From assembly GCA_024362935.1 (NCBI GenBank), contig JANCRA010000019.1:8924501-8988500 (forward strand): DNA of 64,000 nt. Reading direction: 5' to 3'. Both the position numbers and the translations under genes were made by a program. The DNA comes from Setophaga petechia. Its lineage: Eukaryota; Chordata; Aves; Passeriformes; Parulidae. The notes below the pieces were generated by a model. That model ran no database searches. It was not told where the DNA came from and worked only from the letters and a program-made list of their open reading frames with translations. Below, in pieces: positions 1 to 12,420 of the stretch. Numbering within the stretch: the stretch's first letter is position 1; each line of letters opens with the position of its first letter.

Positions 1-2269
1 CTGCCATCCCTGCCCCTGCCCCATTCAAGGTGGTGGAATGGGGTCCCTGCCAGTGAGGCCACTGCTTCAGACAGACTTGTCATGGCACTTGGATGCAGTT
101 GCCTGCTCCTTGTCCTGGCCAGCCCTCACCAGCCACTAAACAACCTGTTCCTGCTTGTTTCTCTTCTAATAGTTTTCCCTGGATAACTTGTATTCAACTA
201 GATTATGATTCTGTCTCACTTTATTTCTGTGTTTTGATTAGTGTTAATTAGTATATCAAACCACATTCCTGCTACTCAGAGTTTAAGTAATATGTGAGAA
301 ATAAGTTCTGAGAAAAGTAAGACACTTTCTGACCGGTGTTTTAAATTTTACATAGGTCAAGAAATTTCTCATTGCTCTGGGTTTTGCTTTTTTTTTTTTT
401 TTTTCCTTTTGTAAAGTCAGTTCTCTGTTGTGTCAGCTATGCTCCAAAAGTAGCAGACTATAATCCAACATATCTGTTACCGTGGAGCTCTGTCAGAAGC
501 TGTGATCAAGCCAGTGGGGCTCCCTGGGAGCAGAGCAGAGCAGTTGTGCAGACCCACAGCACAGTGCTCATGCTTCATGCAGATGTGCCTTGGGCAGGCT
601 GGAGCCTCATCCCATGGGAGACTGGCACACAAGACTGCTCAGCAGTCCATCTCTCCTACCTGTGTGAAACTGCTGAATCACCAAAGAAACATCAGTGGGA
701 TTTGCAGGAATAAATTTTATCTTATAACATAATGGGGACACCATCAGTGGACCCATTTGTGTTTTGATCAATTGCAGAGCTGTCTCACATTGTAAAGATG
801 CTTTTTGAGATATTTCTCTGTGTCATCCTCTCAGATGACAGGATATGCATGCCATTTTTAGATTATGTACATAAAGCATGTTAGTTAGCATATGACAGGC
901 AAAACTAAAATGTTAAGAACTGTGAAAACTTGGGATAAACTTGAATATGTATGACCAGGAAAATGTGGAAATTTGCTATGTAAGATAATAGAAGGACTTA
1001 TTTCCTTTTTTTAATTCTTAAGAAAATAAATGAAAAAGGTGAGGAAAGGGATTGAATCACTAGCCTCTTGACCAGAAAACCATCAAAAGCTTTTGTAGTT
1101 GTTGGTAGGCAGATTATTCCCAGAACTTTGTATTATTAAGCTACACATTGAACAACCATATATTTCCTGCCATTTAACTCTGAGGACTTCTATGGTAGCT
1201 GCTTCTAAGAAAATGCAGGAAGGTTAATTCTGGTCTGATATTACAGTCTAACAGGCCAGTTGTCCAGTCAAGAATTCATGCCTCTGCATAGCTTGGCTTG
1301 GCAATGTCTTTAACTTTGTAGTTTGAAAACAGCCTTATTCTCTTCATTGTGCCTTACGCTGACCCTCTCCTACTGATATGGATGACCAGGAACATCTAGG
1401 GAATAGTCAAATTATTTAGAGATTTTATGGGGCTTTAAAGATAACATGTTGCTGCAAATAGTTATTCTTGGCTTGTCAATGAAAACAAATATCTCTATAT
1501 ATCTCTCTTGACTCCTTTCTGGATTCCTCTCCCACAGTACTAGACAAAAGTGTTCTCTCAGCCACTGCATACAAGAGCCAAAGCATATCCAGATTTTCAT
1601 ACAGAGAACACAGAAGTAGTCAACTGTTTGGAAGCAGAACCAGATGTTTTGGTCTCTAAGAGAAATATGCTCTAGAGTACAACAATGCATTGCACCCTTT
1701 TTCATGTACATTCTTGGAAAATCAATTGCATCACTGTGATACGGCCATATGTCGCATAAAGGGATACATGTTATGAATTCTAACCGTGTTCAGATCCAGA
1801 ATCTCTACTGGCAATGGAGTAGAGCATTACCACACAGAGCTTTGTTAAAAAAGTAAACTGCAGACTTGATAGTGGATTCCTCATTCTGGGATGTACTGAC
1901 TATATTTATTTCATGGAAGAGATTAATGGAATGTTTAAACAAAGATTTTGCAACCTTCATCCCTGTTGGTAGATGCTTTTGTCTTTCTGTCTTAACTTGA
2001 AGCATCATGTGTCTTTCAATGGAGCTACTTGACAGTTGACATTTTCTGCTTTTACTTCTACTCCAGCTGCTAATTGCATATTTACAATCCTTCAATCAAG
2101 AGGAAAAGAGAAACAGATTAGAAAAATTTTCAGTCTGTCAAGCAAACCATATGTATAATGAAACATCCACTCATTAAATATGGAGAACTTTTATGGCTTT
2201 AATAATAAGTGTTATAAAGGGCACAAAGGTATTATTAATTCTGAGGGAATGCAGGGCTGGAGAAACAAT
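1..2269. other. Unique AT-rich DNA, no gene seen
   Basis: No gene or known repeat is recognised. The first 170 bases and 480-680 are richer in G+C than the rest. Two overlapping frames run through 372-732, but one starts in a T run that gives a string of phenylalanines, and neither resembles a known protein or has splice or start context. Antisense frames of 96-99 codons at 1412-1711 and 1805-2095 have low-complexity composition and no recognisable domain. I treat all of these as chance frames. Confidence 0.6.
388..404. repeat. T17 homopolymer run
   Basis: Seventeen uninterrupted T residues followed by CC and more T. It is a simple mononucleotide tract. No retrotransposed sequence can be recognised next to it. 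Confidence 0.9.
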
Positions 2270-2545
2270 AAGTCATTTTGACAGTTGCTATGAAGACTAT
2301 TACCAAATGTTGTGTTTACTTGAATAGGTTCAATTTATAAAACAAGACCCATAAAAAATCTACAGCCTAATCAATTGAGATGCCCTGTTACAAACAACAG
2401 CTAATGGAGTAAGGTTCTGATATATTGATTAAAGACTGAATTGTGATCCTGGATTTTATAAAATTAAGATAATTGGTAATGTGTGCTGCTTCTGTACATT
2501 AAATTAAACACTGTGGCAATTAATTGAATTGCTATAATAAAAATT
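2270..2545. promoter_or_regulatory. Candidate conserved non-coding element
   Basis: This stretch is AT-rich but not low-complexity, and holds many homeodomain-type TAAT/ATTA cores. Examples are ATTGATTAA near 2425, TTAAGATAATTGG near 2463, and the palindrome CAATTAATTG at 2517-2526, which is flanked so that GCAATTAATTGAATTGC is nearly self-complementary. It is free of recognisable repeats. This is the texture of many vertebrate developmental enhancers. Conservation itself cannot be seen from one sequence, so the call is an inference from composition and motif density only. Confidence 0.28.
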
Positions 2546-4333
2546 TAACACTGTAAATGTTTTTTTTTCCTAAGTTAAGGAAGTGATTTTTTTCTGAATG
2601 TGTGATTATCTTTCTAAAAGGAATACACAAATCTGTGATTATTATGTAAATATAGCAAGATACAGGAGCTTTTGTTCCTGTGCTGTAATCACCGATTAAT
2701 TCCTCCATATATCTCTCATGAAAATTAAATTTGGGGGACATAATAAATTCTCCTTTGTTTCTGAGTATGCTGGTTGCAATCCTGAACATAATCAAGCAAG
2801 CTGACAGTATGTATGATTATATATGATACCACTCTGCAGGAGACAGTTCCAATATTGTATCTCCACTCCTCCATTCATTATTGGCAAACATGTGCCTGGA
2901 ACTCACTGCAATGTTACAACTGGCATTTTGAAATACTGTGATTTCTTTTTCTTCTAGCCAGGACTTGTATTCCCCATAGGATTTATGTACTGCATTGTAT
3001 TATTCAGTATATGTTCATGACTTCCACTACTATTAGGAAAAGCTATGTGTGTACATTCAGAATAGAATATATCTCATAGTGGATTTCAGAAAACATAACA
3101 CATGGTTACTTTAAAACACGAGGTTAACAAAATAAGAACTGAAAGACAAGGTAGAGAAAAAACAAGCAATTTAAAAACCATTCACCCAGTACGTTTGATC
3201 CTGTACCCACTCTTTCCATAGTAAATCATTAGTTACTTTTAAAAATTCAATACAAGCTGGCATAAAGCTGGTAGCAAATCAAACTTGAGACTTCCCTGCT
3301 TAAAAACCTGAAATGTGTTATTCATTTTAAAGGAGCAATTGCCCTGAAAACTGATAGACACCTTCAAACCACTCACTAGCTCAGAAAATACTTTTTAGAA
3401 GATCTTAACTGAGTGTGGCAATAACAGCACCACAACAGACTGTGGCAGAGCTACAAAGACTAACTGGTGCTTAGGCCACTGTAGTGGGGCTTACAGGCTT
3501 GATTGCAGTAGTGCCAAAATACTATCAGCAAGCCACTTTTCCTCTCAGAGGCTCTGTCTCCACAAACTTTAAGTGAGGATACTGATAGTGTTAACAGCTT
3601 AGAGATCTACAGTCAAAGAGCAGGAGGATTTATCAATACAGTTTAGCAGCTCCATCAGTTGGATAAGGATGTAACCAGTGGAGCTGAGCCAGCTCACAGG
3701 GAAGCACAAGTTTCTAGTAAGGCCAAATATCTCTGTAGTTCCCAAGGCATTCACAATCACCTCTTCTACTGTTTCTGTCTATTCAAAGGATGTTTTTTCT
3801 CTTTTTAAGAGGTAGAATAAAATATGATTTTCTAGGGGTAGCTGCTCCCTCACCCTCATTAAGTAGAAGAGACTGTGTTCACCTGATTCATCTGCAGGCA
3901 GCTGCAAGCTACCTTTGGCTCTGCATAGAGCAGACGTGGTCTGGGCACTTCCAAAGGCAAATCTGAGAAACAGTGACTAATGCTTCTGTCAACTGGGTCA
4001 AATATATCAGGGCCATCTCAGGTCTAGCTAACATCGAGTCAGGGCAGAAGGCAATGTGGATATCCTGGGAGCAGGGAGTGCTGGTCTCCTCCAATACCAG
4101 CACGTGCCACTGTACCCAGCCTGTGCTGGCCTGCTCAGGGAAGAAAGCACTGGGCTTGTTCTTGCAGGTCTCTCGAACCAAAATCTCAAATATGGAAAGC
4201 TTTCGGTTTTCCAGATGCTTCCAGTAGATTGATGAATAAAGATGATGGAAAAAATAAAGGAAATAAAAAGCTACAAAATGAAATCTAAAATAAGTCTCTA
4301 ACTTTGTACCCAGCGCCTGTCAGAAAAGGTCGT

Positions 4334-4390
4334 CTGTTTTACAAAACAGGAGATGCAAAACAAGAGCATCTGTAACTATTTGTAAATAGT
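4334..4390. other. Three short consecutive inverted repeats
   Basis: Three small hairpins lie end to end. CTGTTTT (4334-4340) faces AAAACAG (4343-4349), AGATGC (4351-4356) faces GCATCT (4366-4371), and ACTATTT (4375-4381) faces AAATAGT (4384-4390). Each arm is only 6-7 bases, so chance is possible for any single one. Their adjacency is what stands out. No function is assigned. Confidence 0.4.
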
Positions 4391-5199
4391 GTCAAATTTA
4401 TAGAGTTGATTTGACATGAGGAAAAAATATCCCTGGAAGAGACTTGCAAAACATTCAAAGTAGTTTATTTTGACATTTTAAAAACTTTAAAAAATGTTAT
4501 TCTGCTTAAAAATTTATTGGAATTTGCATTTAGACCTATTTTGCAAGTAAACGAAGGACATCAAAGTGAAATAAAGCATTTCATTTGGGTTCAAACAAAA
4601 TGTTTATTTGGATCCAAAATATTGTCTTCATTTCAGCCAGAGAGCTGAAAAAATATGCAGCTATGTTTATAGCTTTTACTGTAGCATCATTTTTTAATTT
4701 TATGTTTCCCTATTTCTCATATTTTCTATTAAAAACACTTGTGATTTTTTCCTCTAGTGAAATGTAGAGCATTTGATTTTTTCATAAGGTGCTTCTTAAA
4801 ATCATGGTCGTTTGCCCTCAATTACATTTTTACTTTTATATTTAAGGTGGAAATGACTGATAGACAGCAGCAGCAATGAAACTTTTTGCTAGCTCAGTTT
4901 GAGGGAAAATTTTTAAAATGTTCATTGAAACACTTCAAAATTTAGAACACTATTAAAAGCTGCGGGTAATGACCAAAAAAGAAAAAGCCTGAAGTTCATA
5001 AAAACTTTTTGGGATTTTTTCCTTCTTTTAGCCCTAGTTGACTTTTTCTCCTATTTCCTTTTTCTAACACTTTTTTTTCCCTCTCTTTCCTTGTAGGTCT
5101 GAATCAGAAAGGTCTATCTGCAATTTAGATTTATTGGAATAGAGGTAAAAAAGAATAAGAGCAACTTTTCACTGTCAGATTTGTACAAAGAAGTCAGCA

Positions 5200-5370
5200 C
5201 AAGTGAAAGCCAAGTTCTTTCCCATTTATCTCTTACTCTTCTTTATCTCTACTCACTTTCTCTATTTCAGTCCTTTCCACCCCTCTTCCTTGCCTTTCTT
5301 TATACTTTTTTCCCCCCCTCTATCCCTACTTTTAGTTTTTTTACCAATCCCTCACACATCCCTACCTATT
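5200..5370. repeat. Polypyrimidine-rich tract
   Basis: An irregular C/T-rich stretch on the plus strand with runs such as TTTTTTCCCCCCCTC. It produces two overlapping pyrimidine-coded frames rich in Ser, Phe, Leu and Pro at 5181-5555 and 5203-5403, which I do not regard as genes. A similar shorter tract follows at 5640-5757. Confidence 0.6.
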
Positions 5371-8340
5371 ATCCAGGGACCTATTCAGCCACAGAAGTCT
5401 TGAATGTTAAGCGTGAGAAAGTGAAAGAAAATGTTGCAACGAGCATGATGATACATGATTTCAGTAGGATTTTTGGGGTTTTTTTACTGAAATGCTTTAA
5501 TATTTTCAGCCAAAAGTGTTCCTATCCTTTCAATATGTTAAAAAATAACCCCTGAAGGGTTGGTGTTGGTAGTATATATTACTATTGTTACAGAAGCCAG
5601 CCAGAGGGAGGAAATGACCTTTAAAATGAGAAGAAAATTCTCATTCCTTCCTGACTCTTCCCTGCTTTCCGTTTGCTCTGCATTTTCTCATTTTCTTATT
5701 TTTACATCCTTCTCTTCTCTGCTGCCAGTTCCCCCACAATTCTCATTTTCAGTTTTTGGTGGTTGATGAATATAAGACTTATAAGGCACTTGAAATCCAC
5801 CTTATTAACCTAATATGAATGCAGAGCATAAGTCAAAGGTGACATAGGCTGTATGTATCTAAACTCCACAAAGCCATGGGAGAAACTGAAACAAGGGAGA
5901 GAGTGTGGTGAATGTAGCAGCACGTTTACCCTCCAGGCTGCTGTCTCACACAGGTGTAGTTTTTAAGCACATCACCACATCCACACACTGATTTCAGCAT
6001 TTCAGGGTGCTGCTGGGTGATACCACTTTATCTTTGGAGCCACACTAAAGGATTTCCTTGGTGTTGTAACAGCTGACATGAAGAGGAGTGTGCTGTGGGT
6101 TGTTGCTGCCTCCTAGAAGCCCCTTTTGTCCCCTTTGCTGGAGGCAAAATCAGAGCCACTGCATGCCTGCTCCTCTAGGACAAAACTGGTCTGGATGTGA
6201 CTGGAGCAGACAGAAGGGTGCTCTGCTCTGCCTTGTCTGTATCTGAGATAGAGAGGAGCATCGCCCAAGGATTTCTGAGAGAGTCTGACTAGACCAGCAC
6301 ATGGAACCACATAATTTCAATTCCCATGTCAAGTTCATACTTTGGGAAGAGCCATATGTGCATATAAATGTCCTGTGCGCTGCAGCAGCAAAAAACGTAG
6401 ACAGGAGATTTAGTATAACAGTATCTATGTTGCAAACCAAATCAAGAAGTGCTGAAGAATCTCTTATAAATACACTTCTTTGGGAACAGAATCTGCAGAA
6501 TGGATTCTTTGAAAAAAGATTCAGACATATGCTCACTCCTCTGCTAAGTGCCCTGAGAAACAAAGCTTCAGATGTCAGCAGGAAGTTAATATATAGAGTT
6601 GGGAAACCTTAGAGGAAGGTTGTGGAACAAATTCCTTAAGGAGTTTGACCTTATATGAGCTTGTATAATGTTACAGGGGAAAAATGAAAAAAAAAATCAG
6701 GGTAAAACATCCAAATAATTTATATCTCTCCAAAATAAAAAAAGTCAAAATTCTAGATTTATTTAATGTTTTTTTTATTTTAAATAAGTTTCAAGAAAGC
6801 AAATCTTTGCTTTATCTCTAGATCTTCTCACGTAAACACAAGAGAAGAAGACTGAGAGGGGATTATTTGCCTTTCTTTTAGATTTTGTTTTTGAATGATC
6901 CAGTGAAGTAGCTGATCGTCTTTGCCATTCACAATTCTGGTCTAAAACTGTTTTACTCATTGCAAAAAGTGCTCCATGGTTATATTGCTGTGACCATGGC
7001 CAAGAAACTAAGAGAAAAAACGCATATAATTTGAGATGTTGGATTTTCTGGGTTTCATTATTAATTTTAAGTGTTGGTACTTCCCTGCCTATATGAATTT
7101 GGGAACTTCACTTTTCATAGCTGTTCCTCAGACTGGTCTACTGAATTGACAAAATCCTATCCTCACAATTTTACTTGAAATCACCCTTTAAATTGAAGCC
7201 TGGATTTTTGGGATGTGACTCTTTCATGGGCGCAGTTTTGCACCTCATGCAGGCTGACACAACACAGAAATGGGTTCAGCCCAGATTTAGCCTGGAATGA
7301 CCACAGATGTCTGAAGAATATTGCCTTCCTTGCAGTTTTACATAGTTAGATGCAGATGCTCTCCTTCTTTTTTGAACCCCTCGCAGTCATATCAGAGTCA
7401 GATTTTGATTTTGTTTGTTTGTTTTCAAAAATTTACCGAGTCAGACTGTTCTTTTCCTTGAAATGTATTTGTCCTGTACATGAAAGAAAAAGGAGAGAGG
7501 AGGAGCTGGCTGGCATATTCTGAACTACTATATATTGCAGAACAGGCTTCCAGTTGTCAGCGTCTGCACCCTCTAGAAGTATGGTTTCAATTTTACTTTT
7601 GAAATCTGAGTTGAGCAATGTTGCCAACACATATTTTTCCCTGTCAAAACATTTCACTTATTCCTGAGTCTGTAGACAGCTTTTAGGTTACATCTTTTCC
7701 CCAATCTTATTGAAACAGGATCTTCACTTCTTTTGAAATCATTTTTCATTAGTGTGGGAGCAAAAAGTAGATACTAGAGCTGATAAGTGGCAGCACCTGG
7801 CTTAAAGATGTTCCATCAGCTCTTAGTTTCTGTGTGATCACTTCTGATAATTGGAGGATGAAAACCAAAGCAGCAGTCACACTCAAATAATGATAGGTGA
7901 AGACATTATCTTTCTTCTCTATGCCCTTAGTGCTGCTTGTGCTCCCTCTTGTTCTATGAAGCTGAAAGAAAATGCAAAATGCAGACTTAAGGTTTCACAT
8001 GTTTCTTCAGCAAAAGATTTTTTTGACTAATTTGGTCATGAGGACTGACTCACTGTTCAGTTAGGCTTAAATTAGCTGAAAAAGCATATAATTTTGGGGT
8101 TTTGTGAAAAACTTATAAACTTATTCACGTTTGTAGTTGTCTTAATTATTTTCAAACACATGCACACATTTCAGTCGAGAGGGTTTATGCAAACAATTGT
8201 TTCAGTTGTTTGCTGCTCACTAGCTATTGTTCATGGCATGTAGCAGAGTCATATGAACTACATTGTGTGATTCCTGCTTCCTACCTGGATGCCTGGCAGG
8301 ACAATGAATAATAATTAAACTGTAACAGATAATGTCATTT

Positions 8341-8383
8341 CACCCCTCCTTCCCCCCACCCCCCCCCACCGCCCCAAAAAAAA
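8341..8383. repeat. C-rich low-complexity tract ending in A8
   Basis: A run of C blocks interrupted by single A, T or G residues, ending in eight A residues. It is simple low-complexity DNA, and homopolymer length here is prone to sequencing error. Confidence 0.85.
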
Positions 8384-11158
8384 TTCTCAATTCAGATTAT
8401 AAATTCTTTGTGTTCAAACTAATGTATGCTCTGGGAACAACATGTCTGAGAACTTATAAACTCTAGAGGCAAATAACAATTCCCTTAACAACTATGAAAC
8501 AGGATTCCTTACATTAAAGCACAAAGATATTCAGAATGAATCACTATTTGCATTGTTTTCTAGCTGTATTTACTGTTTCATTCATATTTCTGGATTAAAA
8601 CCATCCCTATTACCAACACCAAACTCCCCAACAATCTGAGTTTAATCACTTGCCTGACATCAGACTGCAAAGAAAGAGCAGATCTAAGCAGTATAGAGGG
8701 AAGATGACACAGTCTTGAAAGCTTCAGCTTTTATTTCCATCCCAGATTCCTAACATGATGAGGATCAACAGCTGTACTGTTTGCAAGTCTGTGAATCAAC
8801 AACAGATTAGCCAATAGAAAGACAAGACAATAGAAAATATGGGAAGCAAGAGAGTCCCAGAGTTCATGTAAACCATTCTCCTTTTTCAAGGCATGATCAG
8901 CTCTTCCTGAAATAATTCCTATTCAGCTGAGTCAAGTACTGTCTTAAAGATTTTCTGTAATGATAATTTTTCCAAGCAATGTATTGCAGTGCTACATTTT
9001 TCTTGTATTGAAAATATTTCACATTACCTTTGCTGAACCTTCATTGATGCAATTTCAGTCTACCTCTTTCTGTCCCACACAATTAAGACCGGATATAAAT
9101 TTTTTCTGTTCTTCCTTTTTTTTTTACCCTTTTGACATTGGACATCATGTCCACCCTTAGGGCCTCCTTTTTATTCAGATAGCATCACCTCAGTATTTAC
9201 TTGGAGGCTGTGTTATAAAGATTGATTCTTCATTTTCCTCTTTAGATTTTCTTTAAGTATTTCATAATCATCTTAAGGTGGAGAAAATATTTCAGACTAT
9301 TCTATATTTCAGAAATATTTTACAGGAAATATTTCTATTTATACAATCTGAAGTGTTCAGTTTTCTTCATAACAAAGCACTATTTAGGCATTGTGATAAC
9401 TTATAATCTATAGCTCTTCTTTTGGTACTTGCCTTTGGGTAGCTAATTACTCTTTACTAAATGTAGAATTTTGCACCTGTCCCTGCTGAATTTTGAGTGA
9501 GCTCACCATACTAACTTTTGAACCTGTTGCTCAGTCTCAGCTGAACAGACTTCTGTTGTCAGAGCTCAACTGACACTCAGTAATTTCTGACTTAGTTTGT
9601 GAAAACAATCAGCTAGAAGGGGAGAACATCCCCATGGAGAGGAAGGTTATGATGTGAACTTGATGCTACTTGGATGCCAGCAACCCAGTACAACATGACT
9701 CTGAGGGAAATTCAGCTTCATAGAAATATTTGTTTTAAAATTGAAGAGCTGTAAGGTTACTCGTGTACTTACAGTCTTATGTCAGATAACTACTCTGGGG
9801 TGTTTTTCCTGTCATACATCCATCAGCTGCTAGAGAACTTACCACAAGGCTTCATGATCCTGGGGTTATGCTGACTGTAATGCTTGGGTCATTCCTTGGG
9901 TGATAGAGGCTCCTGGAATTTAGCTGAGAGATCCAGTAGAGGAGACACCTAGTTAGAGAAAATTGTTTTCTAAAATGGCTGATATCATTAAAGGGGGGCT
10001 TTGAGAGCACGGTCTCACAGACTACATCTTTATTAAAGTTAGCAAGGAGTTATATCCTCAGTTGCATTCATTTTGTGAACAAACCTTTCATGGTGTTGCA
10101 GCATCATGAAAGCTCATTAAGTATTGAACTTCTGAATTAATAAAATACAGAATATCACTTGCTGAAACCACAACAGAAAGAATTTTTACTCCACAGTATT
10201 TTCGTCTACAAGACAAAAATTGGTACCTACAGCTATGAGAAAAGAAATAGGCAATTTCTTTAAGTATAACATCCCTGTAATGTTGACGTAATGAAACTGC
10301 ACATATTAAAAACAGAGTAAAAACAGGAAGACGAAGAGAAGAAATATAAAGTGAATTGGAAAAATAAAGATCTCTTTGTACATGACCACTATTCCCATTA
10401 GCTATTAAATCTCAGCAGAACAACACACAAAAACAAAGACTGTAATTCAAAAGTTATAGTCAAATACCATGATACGCAGCAGTTACAGTTGGCTGAAGAA
10501 CATATAATCAATATGATTGTCTTTTCATTATTTCTACTGAGTTTAAGAAAAAGTCATAAAAAAGAATATTACTGTGAAAAAGACTGCAAAAATATTTCCC
10601 CCCTGTTGGAAAGATACTGCATTTTATTTTGAGGAATGTTTGGGCTTTCTACTGAAAAAAAATAAAAACCAAACCACTGAAAACAGAAGATATCATATTG
10701 AGAGGTTGCTTGTTAGGGGATCCTGAAGTGCTGATAAAAAGAGCGATATCTGTGAGGAATTACAGACCATTCGAAATTATTTTGTCCTGGAATAAAGATT
10801 GATGATGAATTTCTGGCTATTTCTTAGTCTTGATTGCCTAAGTGAAAACATGCAAGCTGATTGCTGTGCGAGAAAACTGAGGGAAAAATTGACTGACATA
10901 TGATAGGATGCTGAAATGTATGATTTGGGGATTTTAGATCTCTTTCTTCTGTTTGAAATAAGAAGTTTAATCCCATGAGAGTGTATAGAAAATAGAAGTG
11001 AGTTGGCTGAGAATTTTCTACTCCTCAATTTCATTGACAGAAAGATGCATTTTTGATCAAACGGGTTTTTTTTAAGAGTTCACCTTCCTTTAAAATGCAA
11101 CGTCATTTCTGTCTGAAAACAGAAATTCATAACTTTTATAGCACAAAAATGGATCTAG
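8384..11158. other. Unique AT-rich DNA, no gene seen
   Basis: No repeat or gene is recognised. The short frames at 8960-9160 and 10777-11034 have no start context or family resemblance. A patch at about 9820-9990 is somewhat richer in G+C, but I can identify nothing in it. Confidence 0.55.
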
Positions 11159-11199
11159 TTGTTTTTGGTTTTGGTTTTGTTTTTGTTTTTTTGTTTGTT
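11159..11199. repeat. T-rich (TTTTG)n-like tract
   Basis: An irregular T/G simple sequence made of repeated TTTTGG, TTTTG and TTTG units. A complementary A-rich, purine-rich low-complexity stretch follows at about 11264-11345. Together they create the lysine-rich sense frame at 11159-11443 and a phenylalanine-rich antisense frame, neither of which looks real. Confidence 0.75.
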
Positions 11200-11667
11200 A
11201 ATGAAGAATCAAAAGAGTATGCCTAGCTGCTTTAGTTGCCATCCTTTTTTTGTCTATGGTAGTAGAAACAAGAAAAAAGAAAAAAGGGAGAAAAACCCAG
11301 GAAAAAAATTACTTTTTAAATTAAAAATAATAATTAAAAAAGCAATTGAATTTAAAAATAAACTTGTCGCCTTAAGTGATAGAAATACAAAAAAAATGAA
11401 AGTTTTGAACAATGTCAGCAGTACCATGACTAAATATAAGTGAAAAAACATTACCTCATTGCTTTGTTCTAGTTGTGTCAAAATTCTTTTTTGCATTCAC
11501 TTTTCTATTCTCCTCAGCGTCCGTAATAAATATCCTCATAATAATCCAGCTGCCAACATAATTTTACATTTGGTCAGCTGACTATCAGGCATATACCCCA
11601 ATTTTAGGATTAAAGAGGTAAAATTAGCCTTTAGAAGACTATTTCCCTTACATTTAAATCCAAAGAT

Positions 11668-11811
11668 GGTCACCCAGTTTAGCTGGTTATACTGTGTTAA
11701 TGATGTCACAGTTACAGGTTTGATTCCTGTATGGGCCATTCACTCAGGAGCTGGACTTAATGATCCTTGTGGGCACCTTCCAGTGCTTTGTATTCTGTGT
11801 CATTCTTTGTA
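11668..11811 (+). mobile_element. tRNA-Ile-derived SINE with CR1 tail (TguSINE1-like)
   Basis: The 5' part reads like a decayed isoleucine tRNA: AGCTGGTTAT at 11681-11690, GTGTTAATGATGTCA in the anticodon-arm region, then the B-box-like GGTTTGATTCCTG and the acceptor-end TATGGGCCA. It runs directly into a CR1-type 3' end: GAGCTGGACTTAATGATCC, a CCTTCCA block, then two ATTCTGTG/ATTCTTTG octamers. A tRNA head fused to a CR1 tail is the layout I know for the zebra finch SINE family mobilised by CR1 enzymes. The family name is from memory. The copy is diverged, and I see no clear target-site duplication. The 66-67-codon frames crossing it are chance. Confidence 0.72.
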
Positions 11812-12420
11812 TCTCACCTCCTTATGTTCCCATTATCCTGCCTTTTCTAATTCTGTCAATGTCAGGTGAATGAATGGATAAGAGAGCTGTAAATGATGCA
11901 GTGTAATATGAAGTGTATAAAGGTTCTGATTGCACAGCGTGTCTGGGAAAGTCCATGTGTTTTCCTGAGTGTGCTTCTCTGCTACCTTTGGCTTGCAAAA
12001 GGGTTCTGGATTGGGCATGGCGGAGGAGACACATGCCCAGCAACACCACATTTACTCCTGGTGCTTATAAGAAGCCACTTTAACATGTCTCAGGGTAGAG
12101 CTTTTCTCTGGGCTATCTACCTATGTGCTTGTATTTGGTGTGTCTCATCCATGAACAATGCATGGACGTGCCAGCAGATATAGGCAAGTTTAAATAAATG
12201 AAAAGCTTATGCCACAGCAGGTAAAATTCTGCACTACAGAGGTGAGTCATTGGCACGTAAGCAACACCAAACACTCATCATTTGCTAAGGACAGTCACGG
12301 CCATATACAATAAAATCCTGCCTTGATGCTGCCTGTTCTCTTACCTGTATTACTAGGTGCTCATCATAGCCACATCCTTCTTCCTGTTGGAACCCTGGAT
12401 GCTGAGAATTTAAAACTTTC
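11812..12420. other. Unique DNA between SINE and LTR
   Basis: No gene or repeat is recognised. Four overlapping frames on both strands at 11822-12183 have no common protein feature and probably reflect slightly higher G+C around 11930-12060. Confidence 0.5.

Larger units (their letters stand above)
2546..8340. other. Unique AT-rich DNA, no gene seen
   Basis: No coding gene or dated repeat is recognised. A less AT-rich patch at about 3640-4200 carries opposing short frames (90 codons antisense at 3909-4181, 84 sense at 3973-4227) with no family resemblance. 6113-6612 likewise has three overlapping frames on both strands, the pattern expected from chance. Pyrimidine-rich tracts at 5200-5370 and 5640-5757 explain the serine/phenylalanine/leucine-rich frames there. 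Confidence 0.55.

Noticed and set aside
372..713. 113-codon frame with a hydrophobic start like a signal peptide
   Set aside because: The hydrophobic start comes from the T17 run (phenylalanines); no other support.
5181..5555. 124-codon Ser/Phe/Leu-rich frame
   Set aside because: It follows from a polypyrimidine tract; an overlapping second frame has the same composition.
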